Positions 13,628 to 21,778 of a DNA stretch of 22,757 nucleotides are shown here, in pieces. The position numbers were made by a program, and so were the translations under genes. The first letter of the stretch is position 1. Each line of letters opens with the position of its first letter. The notes beneath the pieces are model-generated. The model ran no database searches and was not told the DNA's origin. It saw nothing but the letters and a program-made list of their open reading frames with translations. Source of the stretch: Lachnospiraceae bacterium (GTDB lineage: Bacteria > Bacillota > Clostridia > Lachnospirales > Lachnospiraceae); assembly GCA_016301965.1 (NCBI GenBank), contig JAEDOO010000015.1:1-22757 (forward strand). The letters are read 5' to 3'.

Positions 13628-16009
13628 ATGACAACTAACCAGAGATTTTTTCCGGATATTCATTCCGGACTGACAGCTAAGCAGGTAGATCAACGCAATC
13701 TGGAAGGGTGCGTCAACACACCGGTGGAACCACCCTCCAAATCTGTACAGGATATTATTAAGACAAATGTATTTACGTATTTTAATCTTGTCTTTGCCGT
13801 ACTGGCTGTTTTGCTGATCATTGCCGGCTCATTCAGAGATCTGACCTTCCTGCCGGTCATCATATCCAATACAGTTATCGGTATCATTCAGGAAATACGT
13901 TCCAAAAAAGTACTGGATAAGCTGACGATGCTCAATGCGCCAAAGAGCACAGTCGTTCGTGATAAAACCCTGAGAAACATTCCATCATCGGAACTGGTTC
14001 TTGACGATATCGTTGTGTTTTCTGCCGGAAACCAGATTCCGGCAGATGCCACCGTCATGGACGGACAGATCCAGGTCAATGAATCCCTGATCACTGGTGA
14101 ATCCGATGAGATTACTAAAGCTGCCGGTGACACACTGTTGTCCGGAAGCTTTGTCATCAGTGGAAAATGCTATGCACAGCTGGAAAAGGTTGGCGAAGAT
14201 TCCTATATTTCCAAGCTGACTCTGGAGGCAAAACGTCAAAAACCGAAAGAGCCCACAGAAATGATCCGTTCCCTGAACAAGCTGGTACTGATTGCCGGCA
14301 TACTGATCATTCCCATTGGCATTACACTGTTTTCCCAACAGTTTTTCATCGAAAAATCCGGTTTCCGCAACAGTGTGACCTCCATGGTTGCCGCAGTGAT
14401 CGGTATGATTCCAGAAGGTCTGTTTCTTCTGGCCAGTGTGGCCCTTGTGGTCAGTGTCATGCGTCTGGCGCAGAAAAAGGTACTTGTACACGATATGAAA
14501 TGTATCGAAACTCTCGCCCGGGTGGACGTGCTCTGTGTGGATAAGACAGGTACCATAACAGAAAATGATATGGCTGTGGACGGCGTAATTCCCCTGAACG
14601 ATGCCATAGACCTGCAGGAATGCCAGAAACACTTAGCAGATTTTGTTTCCTGCATGGAAGCAGACAACAGTACCATGAAAACTTTGAAACGGCATTTTAA
14701 AGGATCCAAGGGCATAAAGCCTGCGAGTGTGGTTCCGTTTTCTTCCGCCTACAAATACAGTGCCGTTACTTTTTCCGAAGAATCCACCTATGTGTTGGGC
14801 GCACCGGAATTTGTTCTGCGGGAAGATTATGAAGATTATGAAGAACATATTACCAGTTACAGCAGTAAGGGCTATCGTGTTCTGATTTTCGGAAATTATA
14901 AAGAAGATCCCAAAGGCGAAGCGCTTTCCAAAGAGTTTTCCCCCCTTTGCCTGATCCTTCTTTCCAATAAAATTCGGGCAGAAGCGCCGGAAACCTTCCA
15001 CTATTTTGCGGAACAGGGTGTCACCATTAAGGTTATTTCCGGAGACAATCCTGTCACTGTTTCTGAAGTTGCTGCAAAAGCCGGTATTCAGAATGCTGAC
15101 CGCTATGTGGATGCCCGTACCCTTACTTCTGATGAAGAAATTAGCCGGGCCGTGTGTGAATTTACCGTATTCGGACGGGTTACACCGGATCAGAAACGAA
15201 AATTTGTCAAAGCTCTGCAGGCAGCAGGCCACACGGTAGCCATGACTGGTGATGGTGTCAACGATGTACTGGCCTTAAAAGATGCCGACTGCAGTATCGC
15301 CATGGCCTCCGGATCGGATGCAGCCGCCCAGACTTCAGATCTGGTGCTTCTGGATTCCAGATTTTCCAGTATGCCTTCTGTTGTTGCAGAAGGCCGCCGG
15401 GTAGTCAACAATATTACCCGTTCCGCCAGCCTCTTTCTGGTAAAAAATATATTCTCGCTGCTTCTGTCACTGTTTTCTATCTGTTTTATGCTGGATTATC
15501 CTATGGAACCGTCTCAGGTTTCCCTGATCAGTATGTTTACCATCGGTATCCCCGGATTCTTCCTGGCTATGCAGCCCAATACCAACCGGATCGAAGGCCG
15601 TTTTATCACCAATGTAGTGCTGGCTGCTTTGCCCGCCGGTATCACAGATGCTTTGATGGTAGGTGCTCTGGTGATCTTTGGACAGGTATTTGGTGTTAAT
15701 TCAACAGACATATCTACTGCCTCAACACTTTTGCTGGCCATTGTAGGTCTGATGATCCTTTATCGGATATGCAAACCGTTAAATCCTCTTCGTACAGCCG
15801 TCCTTATCGGCTGTGCATCCGGAATGCTGATCTGCATCTTCTTTGTCAGCGATCTGTTTGCCATCACCAGTATTTCTGTGAAGTGCGCTATGCTTCTGGC
15901 CATCTTTGCCATTGCCACAGAACCGGTGATGCGCTACGGCAGTATGATCATTGAGTTTATCAGCAGTTTTTGCAGTAAAATCTATCATAAGGTAAAAAAA
16001 GAAGCTTAA
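13628..16009 (+). CDS. P-type cation-translocating ATPase (CtpE-like)
   Basis: A membrane pump of the P-type ATPase superfamily, 793 residues. The actuator TGES is at 156-159, the phosphorylation site CVDKTGT has Asp305, and the hinge GDGVND is at 541-546. About ten hydrophobic helices occur in the usual pattern: two pairs before the catalytic loops and a C-terminal set of six. There is no heavy-metal CxxC domain. The M4 sequence is MIPEGL rather than the CPC of copper pumps or the KDPE of some others; PEGL is shared with the CtpE group, for which calcium transport has been proposed. The ion is therefore uncertain, calcium or another divalent cation being the best guess. A TTTGGAG ribosome site precedes the ATG. 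No clear promoter was found in the 111-base gap after rqcH. Confidence 0.92.
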   Translation: MTTNQRFFPDIHSGLTAKQVDQRNLEGCVNTPVEPPSKSVQDIIKTNVFTYFNLVFAVLAVLLIIAGSFRDLTFLPVIISNTVIGIIQEIRSKKVLDKLTMLNAPKSTVVRDKTLRNIPSSELVLDDIVVFSAGNQIPADATVMDGQIQVNESLITGESDEITKAAGDTLLSGSFVISGKCYAQLEKVGEDSYISKLTLEAKRQKPKEPTEMIRSLNKLVLIAGILIIPIGITLFSQQFFIEKSGFRNSVTSMVAAVIGMIPEGLFLLASVALVVSVMRLAQKKVLVHDMKCIETLARVDVLCVDKTGTITENDMAVDGVIPLNDAIDLQECQKHLADFVSCMEADNSTMKTLKRHFKGSKGIKPASVVPFSSAYKYSAVTFSEESTYVLGAPEFVLREDYEDYEEHITSYSSKGYRVLIFGNYKEDPKGEALSKEFSPLCLILLSNKIRAEAPETFHYFAEQGVTIKVISGDNPVTVSEVAAKAGIQNADRYVDARTLTSDEEISRAVCEFTVFGRVTPDQKRKFVKALQAAGHTVAMTGDGVNDVLALKDADCSIAMASGSDAAAQTSDLVLLDSRFSSMPSVVAEGRRVVNNITRSASLFLVKNIFSLLLSLFSICFMLDYPMEPSQVSLISMFTIGIPGFFLAMQPNTNRIEGRFITNVVLAALPAGITDALMVGALVIFGQVFGVNSTDISTASTLLLAIVGLMILYRICKPLNPLRTAVLIGCASGMLICIFFVSDLFAITSISVKCAMLLAIFAIATEPVMRYGSMIIEFISSFCSKIYHKVKKEA

Positions 16010-16020
16010 CTGTTTAAATT

Positions 16021-16062
16021 GAGCAGGAGGAATTTTTCCCGATTGAAAAATTCCTCCTGCTC
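16021..16062. terminator. Bidirectional terminator hairpin between convergent genes
   Basis: A perfect 18-bp stem (16021-16038 with 16045-16062) and a 6-base loop lie between the convergent stops of the ATPase and the 169-residue hypothetical gene. T runs are weak on both sides. Confidence 0.75.
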
Positions 16063-16064
16063 GA

Positions 16065-16574
16065 TTATTCTTCTCCCTTTTTTACAAATTCCACTTTGCT
16101 GTTTTTATCGTCTTCTCCCGCGATCTGCATATGGAATGTTCCGCTTTTTTCTCCAAATTCATAATAGAAAGATCGTATCTCTCCCACCTCAGCATCCTCA
16201 TTATCCTTAAGTATATAGTCATTCAGACAAAACTCTACCGTTTCAACTTTGCCCGGCTGAAGATAGGTAAAATCCATCTGTCCTTTCAGTACAGTCAGAC
16301 CATTCCATACCAATGTCATGCTGTAATCATCGCATAGTGTCATACTATACTGTCCGTCTTTGCTTTCCCATTCCCCTGCAATTATATCCAGAAGAACCGG
16401 ATTATCTACATAAGTAAAATCACCATCCAGCATTTGCCCGGAATGATCCACATACTCCGAATTTATCCTACCGCCTTTTTCCATCACCAGATATGTCATA
16501 ACATATTTATACAAAAAGAAACCCGATATTCCAATAACGATTAGTACTGCTGCTGCTATCAACACACGCTTCAT
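16065..16574 (-). CDS. Membrane-anchored hypothetical protein, 169 residues
   Basis: No family is recognised. Residues 2-22 form one hydrophobic segment (MKRVLIAAAVLIVIGISGFF) with Lys-Arg before it, and there is no lipobox. It is therefore most likely anchored in the membrane with the remaining 140 residues outside the cell. That part is rich in Asp, Glu and aromatic residues with alternating patterns such as YSMTLCDDYSMTLVW. This suggests a small beta-sandwich or lipocalin-like fold, typical of short-lived 'DUF' stress or envelope proteins. An excellent AGGAGG ribosome site precedes the ATG. The gene lies directly behind the terminator of the EF-G paralogue with no visible promoter, so its expression may depend on readthrough. 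Function unknown. Confidence 0.8.
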   Translation of the reverse strand: MKRVLIAAAVLIVIGISGFFLYKYVMTYLVMEKGGRINSEYVDHSGQMLDGDFTYVDNPVLLDIIAGEWESKDGQYSMTLCDDYSMTLVWNGLTVLKGQMDFTYLQPGKVETVEFCLNDYILKDNEDAEVGEIRSFYYEFGEKSGTFHMQIAGEDDKNSKVEFVKKGEE

Positions 16575-16594
16575 GCAGCCCTCCTATCTGTGAG

Positions 16595-16626
16595 AAAACG
16601 ACCGCGGAACATATGTTCTGCGGCCG
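16595..16626 (-). terminator. Intrinsic terminator of the EF-G paralogue
   Basis: A 14-bp near-palindromic stem (16599-16612 with 16613-16626; two positions are wobble pairs in the minus-strand RNA) is followed by TTTT. The centre is the palindrome CATATG, so the real loop is a few bases. Confidence 0.75.
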
Positions 16627-16643
16627 CATTTGATCTTATGTAG

Positions 16644-18728
16644 TTATTCGATATCCTGCAGTTTAGAAGCTCTTGCCTCGATCTCTTTGTCCTGGATATC
16701 CTTCGGAGCCTGCTCATAGCGTGCGAATTCGTACTCGAAATCGCCGCTGCCGCCGGTCATGGAACGAAGTACGGTGGAATAACCGTAGATCTCCAGCTGC
16801 GGAACATCAGCCTCGATGATGGTATTGCCTTTGTGATCCGGAGTCATGCCCAGAACACGGCCTCTTCTCTTATTCAGATCACCCATAACATCACCGGTGT
16901 ATTTATCGGCAACTTTAACCTTCATATTAACGATGGGCTCCAGAAGTACCGGAGAAGCCTCCATAAAGCCTTTCTTGAAAGCCATCTTGGTAGCCTGCTT
17001 GAATGCCATTTCGGAGGAGTCTACCGGATGGTAAGAACCATCATACAGTACGGCACTTACACCAACCACCGGATATGCAGCCAGCGGACCGGACTCAACT
17101 GATTCCTGAAGTCCTTTCTCAACTGCCGGGAAGTAGTTCTTCGGAACGGCACCGCCGACAACTTCCTGAGAGAACTCAAATGGTTCATCCTGATTTCCAG
17201 ACGGAGCAAAACGCATTTTGACATGTCCATACTGACCATGACCACCGGACTGTTTCTTATACTTGGCATCTACATCAGAATTCTTGCGGATTGTCTCACG
17301 GAAAGCCACTTTCGGCTTAACCATTTCCACATCTACTTTATATCTTTCTTTTAACTTACTGAGTACGATATCCAGCTGCTGATCGCCGATACCATAGATC
17401 AGCGTCTGACGGTTAGCGGAATCATTTACAAGACGAAGTGTCTGATCCTCTGCTGCCAGCTTGGCCAGTGCCTGTGCTGCCTTATCCACTTCATTCTTAT
17501 TCGGAACTTTGTATCTCATGCAGGTATACGGTGCAGAGATCGTCGGTTTAGCGTACAGCACCTGTTTCGCCTTTGCACACAGAGTATCACCGGTCTTTGC
17601 TTCCAGCTTGGCCAAAGCACCGATATCACCGGCAAACAGCTCGGGAACCTCGATGGGCTTTCCTCCTTCGAGAACATAAAGCTTACCGATACGCTCTTCC
17701 TTCTCCTGAACGGCATTGTACAGGGTATCGTTGGTCTTTAATACACCGGAGCAAACCTTGATCATAGAGTATTTGCCGATAAACGGATCCATGATGGTCT
17801 TGAATACCAGTGCAGATTTACCTTTGGAGAAATCATAATCTGCATGGAACAGTTCTCCTGTATCCTTAAGCATACCGGTACGTTCTTTTCTGGTCGGATC
17901 CGGCAGGAAATCTACGATATCATCCAGAAGATTTGTCACACCATACAGAATATTCGGAGCGCCCATACTTACCGGAACGATAGAACCGTCGGCAATATTC
18001 ATGGAAGCTGCCATCATGATTTCATCCACAGAGAATTCATCACCGCCAAAATAACGATCCATAAACTCTTCGCTGGTCTCAGCTACGGATTCCATCAGGA
18101 TCTCTTTGTATTTCTCATAATATTCTTCACAGTAATCCGGGATCGGGCATTCTTCATGCACGTCCTTTGCCAGGAACTTACGTCCTTTGCCCTTAACTAC
18201 ATTGACATAACCGATAAACTCTTCATTACCGCGGATCGGCATATGGAACGGAGCGATCTTCTTTCCATACAGCTCTGTCAGATCCTCTACTGTTTTACGG
18301 AAGCTGACATTGTCGATATCCATACCGGTAACAAACATCATGCGGGGAAGATTGTATTTCTCGCAAAGATCCCATGCCTTCTGTGTACCAACCTGCACAC
18401 CGGCTTTACCGTTAACAACGATAATAGCTGCGTCAGCAGCAGCAACAGCCTCTTCTACTTCACCGACGAAATCGAAAAATCCCGGAGTGTCCAGAATATT
18501 GATCTTGCATCCGTGCCATTCGATGGGAACCAGGGATGTAGAAATGGAAAATCCGCGCTTAATCTCCTCTTTATCGTAATCACTGACCGTATTTCCGTCA
18601 GAAACCTTGCCCAGGCGGCTGGTAATACCGGAGATATATGCCATAGCCTCCGTCAAAGTTGTCTTTCCAGCGCCGCCATGTCCAAGAAGAACTACGTTCC
18701 TAATCCGGTCTGATCTGTAAATGTCCAT
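16644..18728 (-). CDS. Elongation factor G paralogue (EF-G2 type)
   Basis: A five-domain translational GTPase, 694 residues, outside the str operon and flanked by unrelated genes, so a second copy rather than the housekeeping FusA. The P-loop is GHGGAGKTT (16-24). The G3 motif is DTPGFFDF (80-87): the catalytic His that follows DTPG in EF-G is Phe84. The G4 motif NKxD is TGMD (133-136). The domain IV sequences SGGHGQYGHV and HPVDSSEMAF are preserved. So ribosome engagement looks intact while nucleotide handling is altered. In Bacteroides, an EF-G paralogue that works without GTP hydrolysis supports gut colonisation; whether this protein behaves the same is inference. It has its own promoter, a GGGAGGG ribosome site and a terminator. 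Confidence 0.93.
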   Translation of the reverse strand: MDIYRSDRIRNVVLLGHGGAGKTTLTEAMAYISGITSRLGKVSDGNTVSDYDKEEIKRGFSISTSLVPIEWHGCKINILDTPGFFDFVGEVEEAVAAADAAIIVVNGKAGVQVGTQKAWDLCEKYNLPRMMFVTGMDIDNVSFRKTVEDLTELYGKKIAPFHMPIRGNEEFIGYVNVVKGKGRKFLAKDVHEECPIPDYCEEYYEKYKEILMESVAETSEEFMDRYFGGDEFSVDEIMMAASMNIADGSIVPVSMGAPNILYGVTNLLDDIVDFLPDPTRKERTGMLKDTGELFHADYDFSKGKSALVFKTIMDPFIGKYSMIKVCSGVLKTNDTLYNAVQEKEERIGKLYVLEGGKPIEVPELFAGDIGALAKLEAKTGDTLCAKAKQVLYAKPTISAPYTCMRYKVPNKNEVDKAAQALAKLAAEDQTLRLVNDSANRQTLIYGIGDQQLDIVLSKLKERYKVDVEMVKPKVAFRETIRKNSDVDAKYKKQSGGHGQYGHVKMRFAPSGNQDEPFEFSQEVVGGAVPKNYFPAVEKGLQESVESGPLAAYPVVGVSAVLYDGSYHPVDSSEMAFKQATKMAFKKGFMEASPVLLEPIVNMKVKVADKYTGDVMGDLNKRRGRVLGMTPDHKGNTIIEADVPQLEIYGYSTVLRSMTGGSGDFEYEFARYEQAPKDIQDKEIEARASKLQDIE

Positions 18729-18760
18729 AGTGTAACCCTCCCAAAATTCAATATAGACAT

Positions 18761-18789
18761 ATTTTACTAATTTTTTTTGAATATATCAA
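18761..18789 (-). promoter_or_regulatory. Sigma-A-type promoter of the EF-G paralogue
   Basis: On the minus strand, TTGATA (18784-18789) and TAAAAT (18761-18766) are separated by 17 bases containing an A8 run. The predicted start gives a leader of about 25 bases with a GGGAGGG ribosome site. Confidence 0.7.
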
Positions 18790-18883
18790 GCAATATATTC
18801 AATTTGTACAATATTATTAGAATAATTAATAAATATCCATTATTTATTACAATTATTCTTTTATACTTTAACGTATAAAACGA

Positions 18884-18912
18884 TTGACTTTTATATATCT
18901 CTGTTTTACAAT
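18884..18912 (+). promoter_or_regulatory. Sigma-A-type promoter of tyrA-aroA
   Basis: TTGACT (18884-18889) and TACAAT (18907-18912) are separated by 17 bases, about 70 bases upstream of tyrA. The 254-base gap between the two divergent genes is very AT-rich and otherwise holds only the two promoters. I see no T-box or other riboswitch. Confidence 0.75.
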
Positions 18913-18982
18913 GCTTAGAGTGCAATTTTTCAAAAAATAAACGATAATGACTTTAATAATCATTTACTGAAAGGAAAATAAA

Positions 18983-20083
18983 ATGGAAAATTTAACTGTA
19001 GGCTTTATCGGCTTCGGTCTCATCGGCGGATCTATCGCCAAAGCTCTGCGAAAAACTCACCCCGACTGCCGTATCATGGCATACTCCCGCTCTAAAGAGC
19101 CTCTGGAGGAAGCCAAGCAGGATGGTGTTATCGATATTATCTGTACAAAGGAAGATCCCTTCTTCGGTGCCTGTGACTATATTTTCATGTGCGCGCCTGT
19201 GGAGAGCAATATTGCTTATCTGGATTTTCTGAAAGAAAACATGCGTCCAAACTGCATCCTTACCGATGTGGGCAGCGTAAAAACACCTATTCACGAGGCC
19301 ATCTCCGCCAAAGGAATGGATGCCTGCTTTATCGGCGGACATCCCATGGCCGGATCCGAGAAAACAGGCTATGCCAATGCCTCTGATCTTTTGCTGGAAA
19401 ATTCCTACTATATACTTACACCCGGAGAAGGTGTGCCTGAGGAACGCATTGCAGCCTTTACAGAACTTGTAAAAAGCATTGGCGGCATTCCTCTGACGAT
19501 GACAGCCCATGATCACGACTATACAACGGCCGTGATCTCCCATCTTCCCCACGTGATCGCCGCCACACTGGTAAATGCTGTCAAAAAACTGGATGATCCG
19601 GAACAGCATATGAAAATGATCGCCGCCGGTGGATTCAAGGATATTACCCGTATTGCATCCTCTTCCCCGGAAATGTGGCAGAACATCTGCCAGGAAAATT
19701 CCGCCAACATCGTTGAAGTCATTGATGACTACATCGAAATGCTTCAGGAAGCAAAGGCAAAGGTCATGGAACCGGACGGTACCGGTGTATACAACATGTT
19801 TGAAGAATCCAGAGATTACCGCAATTCCTTCGGCGATCTTTCCGCCGGACCGATCAAGAAAAAATTTGCCTTTACCTGTGATCTGTACGACGAGCCGGGC
19901 GGCATCGCAACCATCACGATCATGCTGGGCATGCGCGGCTTAAGTATCAAGAATATCGGTATCATTCATAATCGTTCTTTCGCAGAAGGAGCTTTGGAAA
20001 TCGAATTTTATACCGAAGAAGCCATGCAGCAGGCGATCGAACTTCTTCGTGGCAGAAATTATACGATCTATGTCAGAGACTGA
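18983..20083 (+). CDS. tyrA: Prephenate dehydrogenase with ACT domain
   Basis: Converts prephenate to 4-hydroxyphenylpyruvate in tyrosine synthesis. The N-terminal Rossmann fold carries GFGLIGGS (10-17). The active-site region shows HPMAGSE (120-126) and SHLPH (186-190). An ACT domain covers roughly residues 295-366 (YDEPGGIATITIMLGMRG...), a site for feedback control by tyrosine or phenylalanine in relatives. There is no chorismate mutase domain. The length (366) is typical of Firmicute TyrA-ACT proteins. A GAAAGGA ribosome site and a strong promoter lie upstream. The next gene, aroA, is 77 bases downstream on the same strand and probably in the same transcript. Confidence 0.95.
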   Translation: MENLTVGFIGFGLIGGSIAKALRKTHPDCRIMAYSRSKEPLEEAKQDGVIDIICTKEDPFFGACDYIFMCAPVESNIAYLDFLKENMRPNCILTDVGSVKTPIHEAISAKGMDACFIGGHPMAGSEKTGYANASDLLLENSYYILTPGEGVPEERIAAFTELVKSIGGIPLTMTAHDHDYTTAVISHLPHVIAATLVNAVKKLDDPEQHMKMIAAGGFKDITRIASSSPEMWQNICQENSANIVEVIDDYIEMLQEAKAKVMEPDGTGVYNMFEESRDYRNSFGDLSAGPIKKKFAFTCDLYDEPGGIATITIMLGMRGLSIKNIGIIHNRSFAEGALEIEFYTEEAMQQAIELLRGRNYTIYVRD

Positions 20084-20160
20084 TATCGGAGGTTATCTGT
20101 TCAGTACTTTCACAGATACGATTCGGCTTATTCTGGACAATCACATCGGAGGAATCTTAT

Positions 20161-21441
20161 ATGCAATTTACATCCTACACAAAACCGTTAAAGGGAACCA
20201 TCGCTGTCCCCGGAGACAAATCCATCTCCCACCGTTCTGTCATGTTCGGTGCGCTGGCTGACGGTGTGACAGAAGTCACACACTTTCTGAAAAGTGCGGA
20301 CTGTCTGTCTACTATCGCCTGCTTTCGTGAGATGGGCATTAAAATAGAAGAAAAAGACGGTGTGCTTTACATTCACGGTAAAGGCCTTCACGGGCTAACA
20401 GCCCCGGAGAATGTTCTGGATACAGGTAACAGTGGAACAACCACCCGGCTGATCTCCGGTATTCTGGCCGGTCAGTCCTTTACCAGCCATCTTAACGGTG
20501 ATGCCTCTATTCAGAAACGACCGATGAAGCGTATTATCAAACCGCTGACCATGATGGGGGCTGATATTAAAAGTGATCTTGACAACGGATGTGCGCCGCT
20601 GACTATTCAGGGCCATCCGCTTAAAGCCATTCATTATGATTCTCCGGTGGCTTCTGCACAGGTCAAGTCCTGTATACTTCTGGCCGGACTTTACGCGGAT
20701 GGTCCTGTTTCTGTTACAGAACCTGCGCTGTCGAGAAATCATTCCGAGCTGATGCTGGCTTCTTTTGGAGCTAAAGTCGAGTCTAAGGGAAATACAGCCA
20801 CGATCTGGCCTGATCCTGAACTTCACGGACAAAAAGTACATGTTCCGGGAGATATCTCTTCTGCTGCTTATTTTATCTGCGCGGCACTTATGGTTCCGGG
20901 TTCTGAAGTGTTGTTAAAAAATGTTGGCATCAATCCTACGCGCGATGGTATTCTCCGCGTTGTCAAAGCTATGGGAGCTGATATCGAATATACGAATATC
21001 ACCGAGCAGGCTGGTGAAAAAACAGCAGACCTTCTGGTGCGCTACACAGGCGCTCTGCACGGCACTGTGATCGAAGGTGATGTGATTCCTACCCTGATCG
21101 ATGAGATCCCCGTAATCGGCGTTCTGGCGGCCACAGCGGAGGGTGAGACTGTTATCCGTAACGCTGAGGAACTGAAAGTCAAAGAATCTGACCGTCTGGC
21201 CATCATGGTCGAATCCCTGTCAGCCATGGGTGTGGATGTCACCGGAACTGACGACGGTATGATCATCCGCGGCGGTAAGCCCCTGAAGGGAGCCGTCATA
21301 GACAGTCATCTGGATCACCGCATCGCCATGTCTTTTGCCGTGGCCTCACTGGTGGCAGAGGGAACTACAACGATCAATGACGCAGAATGTGTGAATATTT
21401 CGTATCCGGAGTTTTATAGTGATCTGGAAAGTCTGATATAA
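20161..21441 (+). CDS. aroA: 3-phosphoshikimate 1-carboxyvinyltransferase (EPSP synthase)
   Basis: The sixth step of the shikimate pathway: transfers enolpyruvyl from PEP to shikimate 3-phosphate. Family landmarks are GDKSISHR (18-25, with Lys20), GNSGTTTR (89-96), the catalytic Asp314 in LIDEIPV, KESDR (341-345) and DHR (385-387). The PEP loop reads GNSGTTTRL rather than the GNAGTAMRPL of enterobacterial enzymes, so it is closer to the class II type. The length (426) is normal. A clear ATCGGAGG ribosome site precedes the ATG. It follows tyrA and is closed by the strong hairpin at 21497-21549. Identification is firm; the class assignment is inferred from one motif. Confidence 0.96.
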   Translation: MQFTSYTKPLKGTIAVPGDKSISHRSVMFGALADGVTEVTHFLKSADCLSTIACFREMGIKIEEKDGVLYIHGKGLHGLTAPENVLDTGNSGTTTRLISGILAGQSFTSHLNGDASIQKRPMKRIIKPLTMMGADIKSDLDNGCAPLTIQGHPLKAIHYDSPVASAQVKSCILLAGLYADGPVSVTEPALSRNHSELMLASFGAKVESKGNTATIWPDPELHGQKVHVPGDISSAAYFICAALMVPGSEVLLKNVGINPTRDGILRVVKAMGADIEYTNITEQAGEKTADLLVRYTGALHGTVIEGDVIPTLIDEIPVIGVLAATAEGETVIRNAEELKVKESDRLAIMVESLSAMGVDVTGTDDGMIIRGGKPLKGAVIDSHLDHRIAMSFAVASLVAEGTTTINDAECVNISYPEFYSDLESLI

Positions 21442-21496
21442 AATCTTCAAACAGGAATGGCTAAGATGTTTTGAATCCAAATATATTTGCTAAACA

Positions 21497-21549
21497 AAGA
21501 AGCCGTTAAAAATCAGAAACAAGATACTTCTGATTTTTAACGGCTTCTT
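21497..21549. terminator. Bidirectional terminator shared by aroA and the tRNA pair
   Basis: A perfect 22-bp stem (21497-21518 with 21528-21549) and a 9-base loop. It lies between aroA (plus) and the tRNA genes (minus). The minus-strand exit is T-rich (TTCTTTGTTT) and the plus exit is TTATTCGTT, so it can serve both. Confidence 0.85.
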
Positions 21550-21563
21550 ATTCGTTCAAATAA

Positions 21564-21636
21564 TGGAGCATATGAGATTCGAACTCACGGCCTCCACAAT
21601 GCGAATGTGGCGCGCTCCCAGCTGCGCTAATGCCCC
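21564..21636 (-). tRNA. tRNA-Ala (anticodon CGC)
   Basis: A full cloverleaf folds on the minus strand: acceptor GGGGCAT with ATGCTCC, a D arm with GCGC stems, the anticodon arm CCACA-TTCGCAT-TGTGG, a T arm with TTCGAAT, and discriminator A. The anticodon is CGC, reading GCG. The acceptor contains the G3-U70 pair that identifies alanine tRNA. The CCA end is not encoded. It follows tRNA-Val after 7 bases. Confidence 0.95.
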
Positions 21637-21643
21637 AAAAAAA

Positions 21644-21717
21644 TGGAAGCAATGGGGCTCGAACCCATGACCTCTCGCGTGTGAGGCGAACGCTCATCCC
21701 AGCTGAGCTATGCTTCC
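21644..21717 (-). tRNA. tRNA-Val (anticodon CAC)
   Basis: Minus-strand cloverleaf of 74 bases: acceptor GGAAGCA with TGCTTCC, D arm GCTC/GAGC, anticodon arm TTCGC-CTCACAC-GCGAG, T arm ATGGG-TTCGAGC-CCCAT, and discriminator A. The anticodon CAC reads GTG. The CCA end is not encoded. It is the first of the pair and is preceded by its own promoter. Confidence 0.95.
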
Positions 21718-21726
21718 ATAAATGCT

Positions 21727-21754
21727 ATTGTAGCACTTTCAAAAGAAAATTCAA
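21727..21754 (-). promoter_or_regulatory. Promoter of the tRNA-Val/tRNA-Ala pair
   Basis: On the minus strand, TTGAAT (21749-21754) and TACAAT (21727-21732) are separated by 16 bases. The predicted transcription start is only a few bases before the mature tRNA-Val 5' end. Confidence 0.6.
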
Positions 21755-21778
21755 TAGCAATCCAGGAAAAAAATACCA

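Noticed and set aside
17844..18713. A 289-codon open frame on the plus strand opposite the EF-G paralogue
   Set aside because: Antisense shadow of a conserved gene; His/Ile/Phe-rich composition typical of a reversed frame.
18729..18982. Search for a T-box or riboswitch upstream of tyrA
   Set aside because: The leader is only about 65 bases after a good promoter, with no T-box core, specifier stem or terminator hairpin.
20049..20261. A 70-codon frame spanning the tyrA-aroA junction, and a second ATCGGAGG at 20085-20092
   Set aside because: The extra ribosome-like site is not followed by ATG, GTG or TTG at proper spacing, and the frame overlaps both real genes.
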